DNA of 64,000 nucleotides from JAGNRR01 sp964409905 (GCA_964409905.1 CAYPET010000004.1:1-64000), one strand, 5' to 3'; positions 53,717 through 62,544 are shown, counted from the first letter of the stretch. The notes: generated by a model from the sequence alone, not told the origin. Program-made: numbers and translations.

Positions 53717-55429
53717 TTAAAAAAGCATGTTGTAAATTATATTGAACTGATTAAATGTGTAGTCGGCTTGTTGTTTTCGGACATCGGTAAAAACCCCCTG
53801 CTGATACATGCCCAGCAAATACACCTTAGGTGAAAAATTATATCGAATGCCCGCACCCTGCAGTTGCTGTCTTATGTCATACTGCTGCTCATTGAAAAAA
53901 GTCACTTCGGTGTAAGTATTGCGATCAGCAATGAAGTCGTTTCCTTTTGTATTATTCAAAACAAGACCACCAAGTATATCAAAATCTTTAAATACTTCCA
54001 GTCGTACACCGGCAGTTAGCTGTCGATTGTTGAAATCGAGATTGTCTACAATATCGACACTGCTTCTATTTACATTTTCCAACTTGCCACCTAGCTGAAT
54101 TTCGAATGTATTTTTTAAATCAAGATAGTTGTGCAAGGGGGCTGTTACATTGGCACGCAGAATAGAAAAATTGCGCAGTGCCAGTGTTCCCTGGCCTTTT
54201 ATTTCTCGTAAACTATGATACGATACAGTGGCCTGGATATCTTTTTGATACGATACTTCGCCATAAGCACCCAAACGATTGAATGTAGCTAACCCATAAG
54301 GCATGGCATTATTGAATAAGTTATTGGCGGGCATAAGTCTGCTACTTAACGTACGATTATACAATTGGTCACTGGCAATTACATCCAACAAACCAAGGGG
54401 TCGTATACCTTGAGTATTTGTATAACGTTCGTAGTAAAAAGGCTGGGCATTGTAATCAATGTCTTTGCTTTGTGCGCCTATGCTTCTGTATTCAGGGCCA
54501 ACATTTAGATATCCCAGACGAGCGCGCAAATGATATTTAGGCAATCCGATTGAAGCATACGCATGTGCAAAATAATCCTGTAGTGTTGGGGCCAATGTAT
54601 CCAAACGATAGGAATAATGACTGTTACCAAGTTCAGCTTTTACCTCTAATTGCTGACCACCAACCGTTGTGACGAATTGCGCATCCAGAGAGTGCACGCT
54701 ATTATTGAATGTATTACTGTCAGGTATTGTACCTAAAACATCAAAAACTGAATTGACGTTATAACCAATTTTGAAATGCTGACTTTGTTTTAACTCTACA
54801 GAGCCACCAGCCATCAAGCGCTCTGGGACAGAGGTAAAATTAGTGGCGTTTAGGCGGGTCAAGAAGCCGGTGAAGTTTACTTCCTGAATATAATCTTTGA
54901 AGGTGAGCCCGAAATCAACATTGGCACCTTGCATACGCCAGGTATTGTCCATATAGAATTTTTCATAATCTACAATGTTGCGTTGCAAGCGAAAAATAGT
55001 CGGTAGGCTATCCACATTATCAGCATGATGATTATAAAGCGTGAAGGGTGTCTGCTTCAGATTTAAATCACCCAGTTGGTAGCGCAGTGCATTGGCTACA
55101 ATGCCTTTAATATAAAGTTGTCGCACATCAAAACTAACACCGGCTCCCCAGAATCCACCAAAGTCATTGCGGATGCGGAACATGCCCAGTATTTCAGTGT
55201 TTTCATTGGGCCGAATATTGACGCCCAGATCAATTAAGGCATATCCGCCGGAGTTTCTTTTGGCCGTAGCCGTATCGGCAATTCCAGAAGTATCTGCTAC
55301 GCCTAATTGGTTGTTACTCATTACCGAACGGGCGCCTCCTACGAAACTTACCTTGCGTTTGTTTTGCGCAAAAGATAGTTGGCCAACCAGTAGCAGCGTG
55401 AGTAGTAATATGTAATTTTTATTTGGCAT
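53717..55429 (-). CDS. Outer-membrane beta-barrel of the beta-glucan locus (second)
   Basis: A 570-residue protein with signal peptide ending LSFAQ and about 20 amphipathic strands. DLGVNIRPNENTEILGMFRIRNDFGGFWGAGV and FSPKVYLLGMYQQG are barrel-like, and it ends IIYNMLF with the terminal Phe of BAM substrates. There is no TonB box, plug or carboxypeptidase-like domain, so it is not a SusC. A diffusion porin or surface-complex role is inferred. It is 9 nt from the upstream barrel and 1 nt from the next lipoprotein. Confidence 0.75.
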   Translation of the reverse strand: MPNKNYILLLTLLLVGQLSFAQNKRKVSFVGGARSVMSNNQLGVADTSGIADTATAKRNSGGYALIDLGVNIRPNENTEILGMFRIRNDFGGFWGAGVSFDVRQLYIKGIVANALRYQLGDLNLKQTPFTLYNHHADNVDSLPTIFRLQRNIVDYEKFYMDNTWRMQGANVDFGLTFKDYIQEVNFTGFLTRLNATNFTSVPERLMAGGSVELKQSQHFKIGYNVNSVFDVLGTIPDSNTFNNSVHSLDAQFVTTVGGQQLEVKAELGNSHYSYRLDTLAPTLQDYFAHAYASIGLPKYHLRARLGYLNVGPEYRSIGAQSKDIDYNAQPFYYERYTNTQGIRPLGLLDVIASDQLYNRTLSSRLMPANNLFNNAMPYGLATFNRLGAYGEVSYQKDIQATVSYHSLREIKGQGTLALRNFSILRANVTAPLHNYLDLKNTFEIQLGGKLENVNRSSVDIVDNLDFNNRQLTAGVRLEVFKDFDILGGLVLNNTKGNDFIADRNTYTEVTFFNEQQYDIRQQLQGAGIRYNFSPKVYLLGMYQQGVFTDVRKQQADYTFNQFNIIYNMLF

Positions 55430-55438
55430 TTTGCATGT

Positions 55439-57325
55439 TTAGAAAAATGATTTGAGTTCAATTGATGTTTCCCAACCGCTATAACGGTCCAGCTGAAAAC
55501 TGCTGTCTTTATAGTCCATCCAGCGCTGCCGGATATACAAACCTACCTTACGGCTCATCTGAATATCAAAACCGGTAGCAAAGCTATAGCCGGTTTGATT
55601 CTTGGGTCGGCGTGTAATCGCATCGACCTCGGTTTGATAGTTGGCGATGTTGCGCTCATAGCTGCCATAGTTGGTCCATATAAGGCGAGGGCTGAGTTTT
55701 AAATAGATTTCTAACTGATGCACATAGGTGCGTAAAATGGCTTTTTCGGTTAGCACTGTTATCGATGCAGCATTGTTTTGTACCGAATTGAAGTTGCCTA
55801 AGTAAAAAATATAGAGGTCTTTATTTCCCAGGCTGGTTTTATACTTCGCATTGACCTCAATAGCATTAAAGTATTTTCTTTTTAATGGACGGCCATTCTG
55901 ATCCAGCTCTGTAAGATTGATTGTTTCAAAAACAGCCCGATAAATTTTATTCAAATTTTGGTATGGGCCTACTTCACTTGGGAACGTCCAGCGATAAAAT
56001 CGGGCTAATGTAAAATTGTTGAAAGGATGGCCATAGGTTATTTGCGAGGATAAGTTTTCAAGTTCTACAGAATTTGAGTAGCCGATAGATGTTTTGACAG
56101 GGCCGATATCAATTTGTCCATTGAACTCTACACCTTGTCGGTTATTGGCCATTTGTCCCACCGGCAAAATGGCACTAGTCACCGGTATCAGTATGGGTTG
56201 GGTTAAATCGCTGATATTAGTGGTTTGCTGAATAGCCGAATTAATAAATACCGAATTATTGTTCAATACGCGCGGACTGATACGGAAAAGGTGCAATTCC
56301 AACGGGAATTTTTTTGCAACATTGGTGGAAGCTTTAATTGAAATGGCCTCGCCAAATTGGTCAAATACATCATTTCGAAATCTTCGTCCGGCGCCGATCT
56401 CAGCCCAAATCTTGTAGGCCCCAATATGATGTAACAGCTCTATTGTATGAATATTAAAGCCTGCTGTAGACTCCGTCAGGCTGTCAAGCAAACTACGATT
56501 ATTGAAGGTGTTGAAGGATACGTAGTTTTTATTGAAGTTATACGTTTTCTTTAGCTTACCACCGTAAGAGAAATTTGGATTTGCCGATAAGCCTCCATCA
56601 AACTGCGTTTTACCGTACATGCCTGTGAAGGAGAAATTGTTTGGCATGGCTGCCCCTTCAACTATAATGCCTTGAAATGCTTGGTTCCCCCAGCGAGTAT
56701 CTTGATTAATGGCACCGGAATAATAAAAATCTTTATATCGCCCGTCAATATTCGGTGTAATGGGATCCCAAGGATTGCGTTCAAACAAGCTGTAGCGATT
56801 ATAACCTTTGTTCTGCTGAAAGGTAAAAGGCGATAGCGTATTCCAATTAATACCACCGGTACGTACACTAAAATTACCCAAGTTTGTGGCGAAGTTTCCG
56901 TAAAGACTTACTCCCAGATTCAGCCCCATTACATTGCCTTCCTGACCGAGACCATCCATGCGCGACCACAAAAACAAATCTGTACCAAAGCTGGCATTCG
57001 GGGTCAAGTTACCGTTGATATTGAGTGATAGTTGTGGTATTTGGGCGTCATCTCCAACAAAAATGTTCATTTTGTTATTCTCCAAGGCTGCGTAGCTTTC
57101 ATTCAGTTTGCGAACATTCGTCACAAAGCGATAATAGCCACCGATAGAGAGTCCATATAGTGTTTCCTTTTCTGCTTTAGGAAAATTGCCCTTTTCGAAA
57201 GCAGTTACACTATCCGGTAGCAGATTCGCTTTATCATTTAAGGAACCAAACGAAACTGAATCCTGCGCAATAATCCGAGTATTCGATAGGATTAAAAGGA
57301 GTAATATGGTCGTTATTTTTTTCAA
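55439..57325 (-). CDS. Outer-membrane beta-barrel of the beta-glucan locus (first)
   Basis: A 628-residue protein with signal peptide ending RIIAQ and strands throughout (YGLSIGGYYRFVTNV, LSLNINGNLTPNASFGTDLFLW, FATGFDIQMSRKVGLYIRQRW), ending ELKSFF with terminal Phe. No TonB plug is present. It resembles large diffusion barrels of Bacteroidota, and the family is not recognised. Second gene of the operon, 11 nt after the GH-A hydrolase. With its neighbour it may replace the missing SusC. Confidence 0.75.
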   Translation of the reverse strand: MKKITTILLLLILSNTRIIAQDSVSFGSLNDKANLLPDSVTAFEKGNFPKAEKETLYGLSIGGYYRFVTNVRKLNESYAALENNKMNIFVGDDAQIPQLSLNINGNLTPNASFGTDLFLWSRMDGLGQEGNVMGLNLGVSLYGNFATNLGNFSVRTGGINWNTLSPFTFQQNKGYNRYSLFERNPWDPITPNIDGRYKDFYYSGAINQDTRWGNQAFQGIIVEGAAMPNNFSFTGMYGKTQFDGGLSANPNFSYGGKLKKTYNFNKNYVSFNTFNNRSLLDSLTESTAGFNIHTIELLHHIGAYKIWAEIGAGRRFRNDVFDQFGEAISIKASTNVAKKFPLELHLFRISPRVLNNNSVFINSAIQQTTNISDLTQPILIPVTSAILPVGQMANNRQGVEFNGQIDIGPVKTSIGYSNSVELENLSSQITYGHPFNNFTLARFYRWTFPSEVGPYQNLNKIYRAVFETINLTELDQNGRPLKRKYFNAIEVNAKYKTSLGNKDLYIFYLGNFNSVQNNAASITVLTEKAILRTYVHQLEIYLKLSPRLIWTNYGSYERNIANYQTEVDAITRRPKNQTGYSFATGFDIQMSRKVGLYIRQRWMDYKDSSFQLDRYSGWETSIELKSFF

Positions 57326-57336
57326 TAAAATTTTTT

Positions 57337-58680
57337 CTAATCGAATGAAGACATATCAGTGTACTTAAACTGCACAGCGCGCGCTTGTTTTTCTCCTTTC
57401 TCCCTTTCGTTTACCAGAAATGGAATATTGGCGTAGGCCAATTTGCCATTGTGCTCAACAGATACAAATAAGCGATACTGTCCTGGTATTTTGGGTGCAC
57501 GGAAGACAATCTCGTTTGGTGGGCCATTTCGTTTTATCAATCCGCCAATTTCACCGGCTTCATTTTCGGCATCGCCGCCGGCTTTTTTGTCGGTGCTTTC
57601 AGTCAAAATGCGCCACCGGTATATGGGCTTTTTTATTTGATTACTTTCGTTTTGGCCAAGTTTTACATTGAAAAAAGCATAGTTTTTTTCTTCTGCTTTC
57701 AACGTAATATTGTCTGTTGCCACTTTATCATTTAATCGAAAATCAATAATTGTTGGAGCAGGGTTGACTATTGGTTTATTTGTAAAAATTTTTTGCAAGG
57801 CATCTCTAGGTTCTGTGGGCTTATCGTCCTTGCTATAAATGCCAAACCAGGTCTCTGTGTATTCCTGTTTTGCCCCCCAAAGGAATGCATACGAACCAAG
57901 GCAGTGTTGCTTGTTTGGTTCAATAAATTGTTTGTAACGGTCCAAGTAAACTTGATATTTTTCTGTACTTGTTTGTTCCAAGGATACTTTCCAAGAAGTT
58001 AGTGGGCTTTCCCAATAGCCGTTTGGTCCCCACTCGGTAATCATGTATGGCCCTTCCCAACCATATTGTTGAATATATTCTGGCACTTGAGCTATATCAC
58101 CGTAGGTGTTAATGCCAAGAATGTCAATATCCAGACATCGTTTTAGGATATGTTGAACATCGGCACTATCCAAACCGGCAGTAACGGTAGATGTTGGATG
58201 ATTTGGGTCTACCTGATGTATGTATTGGGCAATTTGCTGCACGGCATCCCAGCAATTTGGATTCGTATAGTAAAGATCTAACTCGTTACCGATGCCCCAG
58301 AGTAGCAGTGCAGGGTGATCTTTAAATTGGTTTACAACTTTTTTGAAATGCTCAAATTGCTTTTTGACCTTTTCCGGATTATTATAATCAAAACCATGAC
58401 GCTCCTGCTGAAGCCAAAGCCCAAGCATGACTGTTAGGCCGCGACTATGAGCTTCATCTAAAATCTCCTGAGCATTTTCAATACCCCAGGTGCGTAACGA
58501 GTTGGCGCCAATTAACACAATATCATCCATATGAACATGCCCACCTACTCCTTTGACATAATATGGTACACCATTGCGCATGAGTTGATAACCATCTTGG
58601 GTTTTTGCAATAGTCGTTTGTCCGGATACGATAGTGCCGGTAAAAATGAATAATATCCATACTAATAAAAATTTTCTCAT
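57337..58680 (-). CDS. Clan GH-A glycoside hydrolase (GH2-like TIM barrel)
   Basis: A 447-residue exported enzyme, signal peptide ending IVSGQ. The TIM barrel (about 25-310) has the clan GH-A acid/base motif LLLWGIGNELD (E133) and nucleophile motif YMITEWGPNGYW (E216), with ANSLRTWGIENA near the start. Residues about 320-447 form a beta-sandwich of Ig type. The exact GH family is not recognised; it is often annotated as GH2 TIM-barrel protein. An endo- or exo-beta-glucanase or transglycosylase role is inferred from context. First gene of the operon, downstream of the candidate operator. Confidence 0.82.
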   Translation of the reverse strand: MRKFLLVWILFIFTGTIVSGQTTIAKTQDGYQLMRNGVPYYVKGVGGHVHMDDIVLIGANSLRTWGIENAQEILDEAHSRGLTVMLGLWLQQERHGFDYNNPEKVKKQFEHFKKVVNQFKDHPALLLWGIGNELDLYYTNPNCWDAVQQIAQYIHQVDPNHPTSTVTAGLDSADVQHILKRCLDIDILGINTYGDIAQVPEYIQQYGWEGPYMITEWGPNGYWESPLTSWKVSLEQTSTEKYQVYLDRYKQFIEPNKQHCLGSYAFLWGAKQEYTETWFGIYSKDDKPTEPRDALQKIFTNKPIVNPAPTIIDFRLNDKVATDNITLKAEEKNYAFFNVKLGQNESNQIKKPIYRWRILTESTDKKAGGDAENEAGEIGGLIKRNGPPNEIVFRAPKIPGQYRLFVSVEHNGKLAYANIPFLVNEREKGEKQARAVQFKYTDMSSFD

Positions 58681-58700
58681 CTGAGAATAGTTTGGAGCTA

Positions 58701-58708
58701 TAAATGTA
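58701..58708 (-). promoter_or_regulatory. -7 element of the beta-glucan operon promoter
   Basis: Minus strand reads TACATTTA (7 of 8), 20 nt before the ATG at 58680. A weak -33 (TTTA) at about 21 nt spacing falls inside the candidate operator at 58722-58745. Confidence 0.4.
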
Positions 58709-58721
58709 ATAAGAAAAAACT

Positions 58722-58745
58722 ACTTAGTGTAAAAAAGACACTTAT
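58722..58745. promoter_or_regulatory. Candidate operator A (beta-glucan operon / Nudix regulator)
   Basis: ACTTAG (58722-58727), 10 nt including a central AAA, then GACACTTA. The inner TTAGTGT and ACACTTA form an inverted repeat with 7-nt spacer. The same layout occurs at 62463 before the transporter gene. It lies between the -7 elements of the divergent operon and regulator. Confidence 0.6.
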
Positions 58746-58761
58746 AAAAGTATCTGTGGTT

Positions 58762-58769
58762 TATCTTTG
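58762..58769 (+). promoter_or_regulatory. -7 element, leaderless promoter for the Nudix regulator
   Basis: TATCTTTG, a perfect TAnnTTTG, ending exactly 4 nt before the ATG at 58774. The expected -33 position falls in operator A, which would allow autoregulation. Confidence 0.5.
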
Positions 58770-58773
58770 ACTT

Positions 58774-59544
58774 ATGTCACAAATAATTGACAACAATCCG
58801 ACGAATCAAGCAAAGCCCTTATTGAATCCCCATATATCCGTAGATTGCGTCATTTTTGGTTTTGATTATCAACAATTAAACGTCCTCACCATCAAGCGTG
58901 GGGTTGGTGGCAAAGGCAAGCGATATCGAATGGCACTTCCGGGCGATTTGATATATGATAATGAAGATCTTGATATGGCTGCAAATCGGGTTTTGAAAGA
59001 ATTGACTGGATTGGATGGCATTTTTCTGGAGCAGGTAAAAGCCTTTGGACGGCCAGACAGAACGAAAACAGCTGTTGATCAGGAATGGCTAAATTCGGTG
59101 CGTGAGGTGCCCGAAGCACGTGTGGTGACGGTGGCTTATTATGCCTTAGTGCCAATGAAGCAATGCAAACTGGAGGCAGCTTCTTTTGCCAGGTCTGTAC
59201 AATGGACGCCGATAAATGAAATAACGACGCTTGCATTTGATCATATGGACATTATGCAGGAGTCAATAGAGAAGTTGAAATCTAAGCTTAATACGCATCC
59301 CGTAGGGTTTAATTTGTTGCCCGAAAAATTTACACTAGGTCAATTGCATAAATTGTATGAGGTAATTCTGGAGAAAAAAATTGACAAACGAAATTTCAGA
59401 AGAAAAATTTCCAAGCTGAATATTTTAACCACTTTAAAGGAGAAACAACAAGGTGTGGCTCACAAACCATCACGATATGTGCGGTTTAACGAAGGGAATT
59501 ATATAAAATTGAGCAAGACGGGCTTTGACAATTTTTCGTTTTAA
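58774..59544 (+). CDS. Nudix-family transcriptional regulator (NrtR/AraR-like)
   Basis: A 256-residue protein. N-terminal Nudix fold (about 20-165) with a Nudix box that has lost catalytic residues: RVLKELTGL stands where RExxEExG is expected, so it should bind rather than hydrolyse its ligand. C-terminal winged helix (about 175-245) with LPEKFTLGQLHKLYEVIL and KRNFRRKISKLNIL, typical of NrtR-type regulators. In Bacteroides, relatives such as AraR respond to sugars. It is divergent from the glucan operon and next to the glucokinase gene. Predicted to bind the two candidate operators; ligand perhaps a sugar or sugar phosphate. Confidence 0.9.
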   Translation: MSQIIDNNPTNQAKPLLNPHISVDCVIFGFDYQQLNVLTIKRGVGGKGKRYRMALPGDLIYDNEDLDMAANRVLKELTGLDGIFLEQVKAFGRPDRTKTAVDQEWLNSVREVPEARVVTVAYYALVPMKQCKLEAASFARSVQWTPINEITTLAFDHMDIMQESIEKLKSKLNTHPVGFNLLPEKFTLGQLHKLYEVILEKKIDKRNFRRKISKLNILTTLKEKQQGVAHKPSRYVRFNEGNYIKLSKTGFDNFSF

Positions 59545-59579
59545 GCTTGTCGTAGGTTTCTACAAAAATAATTCCTGTA

Positions 59580-60581
59580 TTACAATTCATTACGAGAGTC
59601 TTTATTCAACGCGCTATCCGGGAGTGGTGGGTTTTCTCGTTTGGCCGTAGTCCAAATAAGGGAAGCTGCACCTAAAATTGCCGCATCACTTTCCTTCAGT
59701 TCAGAGTGGAGCAGTTTTACTTTTTCTCTATAAATTGGTAGCAAATTAGCTTCCATATATTTTTTAGTAGGCTCAAATAAATATTTTCCGGCTTGCGCCA
59801 ATCCACCAAAAAGTATAATAGCTTCAGGCTCGGTAAATGCTACGGCATCAGCCAGGCTTTGTCCTAAAATTTTACCGGTATAGTCGAAAATTTCTAGGGC
59901 GAGTTTATCGTTTTGTTTTGCAGCCTCGAAGATGGCTTTTGAACTTATTTTATCCATCTTTCTAAGCAGGCTATCTTCTTGACTCGTGTTCAAGAATTCA
60001 TGCGCTGTGCGCACTATACCGGTAGCTGATGCATAGGTTTCCAGACAACCTTTTTTACCACAACCACACAATCGGCCATCGCGCACGGCAGTGGTATGAC
60101 CAATTTCACCGGCAAAACTATTGTGACCGTAAATGATTTTTCCATTGGAAACAATCCCACTGCCTACGCCTGTGCCTAGTGTAATCATGCTAAAATCAGT
60201 CATGCCTTTGGCAGCTCCGTACATCATTTCGCCTATGGCTGCGGCATTGGCGTCATTGGTAACCACAACGGCCATCTCAAATTTTTGCTCAAAGGTTGCA
60301 ACCAGGGGCACCACGCCTTTCCACTTGAGATTGGGCGCATGTTCGATAGTGCCTTTTATATAATTGGCGTTTGGGGCACCAATGCCAATCCCTTTAAAAC
60401 TGTGCCGACCTCTTTTTTCAATTTCCGGCCGGAGAGCTTGATAACAGGCTTCGACTAAATCTTCGAATAAATTAAATGTTGTAGTGAACAATTCGGCTTC
60501 AAAAAGAATATCACCCAATTTATTAACGACACCCATCACAGTGGTGGTGCCACCTATGTCAATACCGATACTATACTGCAT
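59580..60581 (-). CDS. ROK-family glucokinase
   Basis: A 333-residue ROK protein. N-terminal ATP site GIDIGGTTTVMGVV, VTNDANAAAIGEMMYG with the catalytic Asp, GTGVGSGIV, and the ROK zinc site with GEIGHTTAVRDGRLCGCGKKGCLETYAS. No helix-turn-helix domain, so a kinase and not a repressor. Substrate inferred as glucose released by the glucan locus. It lies 29 nt downstream of the sugar transporter on the same strand, forming a two-gene uptake and phosphorylation operon. Confidence 0.92.
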   Translation of the reverse strand: MQYSIGIDIGGTTTVMGVVNKLGDILFEAELFTTTFNLFEDLVEACYQALRPEIEKRGRHSFKGIGIGAPNANYIKGTIEHAPNLKWKGVVPLVATFEQKFEMAVVVTNDANAAAIGEMMYGAAKGMTDFSMITLGTGVGSGIVSNGKIIYGHNSFAGEIGHTTAVRDGRLCGCGKKGCLETYASATGIVRTAHEFLNTSQEDSLLRKMDKISSKAIFEAAKQNDKLALEIFDYTGKILGQSLADAVAFTEPEAIILFGGLAQAGKYLFEPTKKYMEANLLPIYREKVKLLHSELKESDAAILGAASLIWTTAKRENPPLPDSALNKDSRNEL

Positions 60582-60610
60582 ATTATTTTCTAATAAATCT
60601 TTTTTAATAT

Positions 60611-62422
60611 TTAATGCGAACTAGGTGCTGCGGTGGTATAATCTATTCCTTGCTTGCTCAAAATACCCTTCACTACAAAAGCAAAAAAAGCTAAATATGA
60701 AAAGCACAATACGGGTATCCAGTATGACGAATGTATGCCAATAATATCTGCGAGTTTGCCCTGAATAGGTGGAATAATAGCACCGCCCAAAATCATCATA
60801 ATTAGAAATGCTGAGCCTTGCGTGGTGTATTTTCCTAAACCCGCAATGGATAAGGTAAAAATAGAAGGCCACATAATCGAACATGCTAGGCCGCCGCTTA
60901 AAAACGCATAAATGGCCACAGTACCCGTGGTGAAAATCCCAACGAGCATGGCCGCAATTCCAAATAAGGAAAAGAATAAAAGCGTTTTGGTGGGGCTATC
61001 GCCGCTCCAGGTTGCAACCAAAATTTGTACCGTAACACAAATAAAATACCATTTTAATACACTGACATCGTGGTCTGCCAGATAGGTAAATACTGTTATG
61101 AGGCCGAGGGCTAAATACGGAACTATAAATTTCAAAATCATTTTCTTTTGAGCACTAAAATTAAATGCAGCCACGGCACCTGTCCACCGGCCAATCATCA
61201 AACTACCCCAATACATAGCGATAAAAGGTGCTACCTCGCTAGAATGGAAACCGCCAAAATCACGCTGCTTGAGCAACTCGCCCAAATTACTGCCTATGGC
61301 TACCTCCACACCTACATATACAAAAATGCCCAGCATACCCAAAACTAATTGAGGGTATTGCATTGCACCCCAACCTTGTTTATTTTTTTGAGCGATGCTG
61401 TTGGTCAATGGTAACCCAATCACTACAAAGGAAAGGGCTATTAATAACCACATTAATCGTTTTTGTTCTAAGGGACGTTTAATGTTTTGTATGGCATCCA
61501 GTTGCGGTTTGATGCTTTCCTTTATATTATTTATTTTGTTAATAATAACCTCCTTTTCATCTGCATTTTTGCCACTCAAGCTTCCCTCCAATTCCGCCAT
61601 CTGCCCTACGGGAGCAGAGATCATTTTTTCTTTGGCAACTATTTCCAAAGCCGTATCGGATTGATAACTGGAGAATACCGGCACAAAAACCAAAATCAAA
61701 AAACCGGTTATGATTAACATGGTTCTGAGTGCTTTGTCCGCTTTTTCTTGTTTCTCATTATTAATTCCCGCCGGGACTTTTTTACTAAAACCAAAAAGGG
61801 CGGCGGCGGCCAAAAAAAGTAAACCAACAAATACGTACAGCACAATCACTTTGCTAAGCGGTAAGCCGGCAATGTCTTTGTCTGATATAGCTGTAGCGCT
61901 ACCAAAAAGGGCTAAGGCTACGACCAATGGTCCAATGGTGGTACCCAACGAATTAATGCCACCACCAAGATTTACTCGAGTATTCCCTGTTTTGGGATCG
62001 CCTAAAGAAATTGCAAATGGATTGGCTGCGGTTTGTTGTAACGAAAAACCCAGTGCTACGATAAACAAGCCGACTAGCATTCCGGTAAAGGTGTTTCCGG
62101 TTACAGCCAATATCATAGCAGCCGCTCCCAACGAAGAAAAACATAAGCCATATATAATACTTTTTTTATAGCCCCATTGGCCCACTACATCGTTGCCTCT
62201 GTTTACACCAAATACAAACAAGCCCAAGGCACCAATATAATAAGCGCCGTAAAAAGCAAAGTCAATCAACTGCGACTGAAACTGATCGAGACTAAAATAA
62301 TGTTTGCAAAATGGAATAAATACACTGTTACCCGCAGCAATAAAACCCCAGAAAAAGAAAACAGTGACAAGCGTACTTAAAGCGCCATAGTTGGTTGGAA
62401 TACTTGTTTTGCTTGAATTCAT
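60611..62422 (-). CDS. MFS sugar:H+ symporter (FHS family) with a soluble insertion
   Basis: A 603-residue transporter. FHS-family motifs are FFFWGFIAAGNSVFIPFCK at the start, LGFSLQQTAANPFAISLGDP with FNLGGGINSLGTTIGPL-like sequence (RVNLGGGINSLGTTIGP), and APFIAMYWGSLMIGRW in the C-half. Family members import fucose, glucose or galactose and are about 420-450 residues long. Here about 100 extra residues at roughly 225-345 add two hydrophobic segments around a charged loop (MAELEGSLSGKNADEKEV and on). First gene of the operon with the glucokinase; candidate operator B lies just upstream. Confidence 0.9.
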   Translation of the reverse strand: MNSSKTSIPTNYGALSTLVTVFFFWGFIAAGNSVFIPFCKHYFSLDQFQSQLIDFAFYGAYYIGALGLFVFGVNRGNDVVGQWGYKKSIIYGLCFSSLGAAAMILAVTGNTFTGMLVGLFIVALGFSLQQTAANPFAISLGDPKTGNTRVNLGGGINSLGTTIGPLVVALALFGSATAISDKDIAGLPLSKVIVLYVFVGLLFLAAAALFGFSKKVPAGINNEKQEKADKALRTMLIITGFLILVFVPVFSSYQSDTALEIVAKEKMISAPVGQMAELEGSLSGKNADEKEVIINKINNIKESIKPQLDAIQNIKRPLEQKRLMWLLIALSFVVIGLPLTNSIAQKNKQGWGAMQYPQLVLGMLGIFVYVGVEVAIGSNLGELLKQRDFGGFHSSEVAPFIAMYWGSLMIGRWTGAVAAFNFSAQKKMILKFIVPYLALGLITVFTYLADHDVSVLKWYFICVTVQILVATWSGDSPTKTLLFFSLFGIAAMLVGIFTTGTVAIYAFLSGGLACSIMWPSIFTLSIAGLGKYTTQGSAFLIMMILGGAIIPPIQGKLADIIGIHSSYWIPVLCFSYLAFFAFVVKGILSKQGIDYTTAAPSSH

Positions 62423-62444
62423 GCTATGAATAAATTTTGAAACG

Positions 62445-62475
62445 GAAATATAATACGAAATTACTTAGGTGCAAA
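62445..62475 (-). promoter_or_regulatory. Promoter of the transporter-glucokinase operon
   Basis: On the minus strand TTTG (62475-62472), 19 nt, TATATTTC (62452-62445, 7 of 8). Spacing matches the Bacteroidota consensus. The -33 element lies inside candidate operator B. Confidence 0.6.
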
Positions 62476-62486
62476 GTGACACTAAG
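62463..62486. promoter_or_regulatory. Candidate operator B (transporter-glucokinase operon)
   Basis: ACTTAG (62463-62468), 10 nt with a central AAA, then GACACTAAG. It has the same half-sites and spacing as operator A at 58722. It begins 41 nt before the transporter ATG; operator A begins 42 nt before the ATG of the hydrolase gene. Confidence 0.6.
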
Positions 62487-62544
62487 TGATTTGATGATGC
62501 TAAAGAAAATGTAATAAATTTGTCTTTGAAGGGACAGCTCAGTT

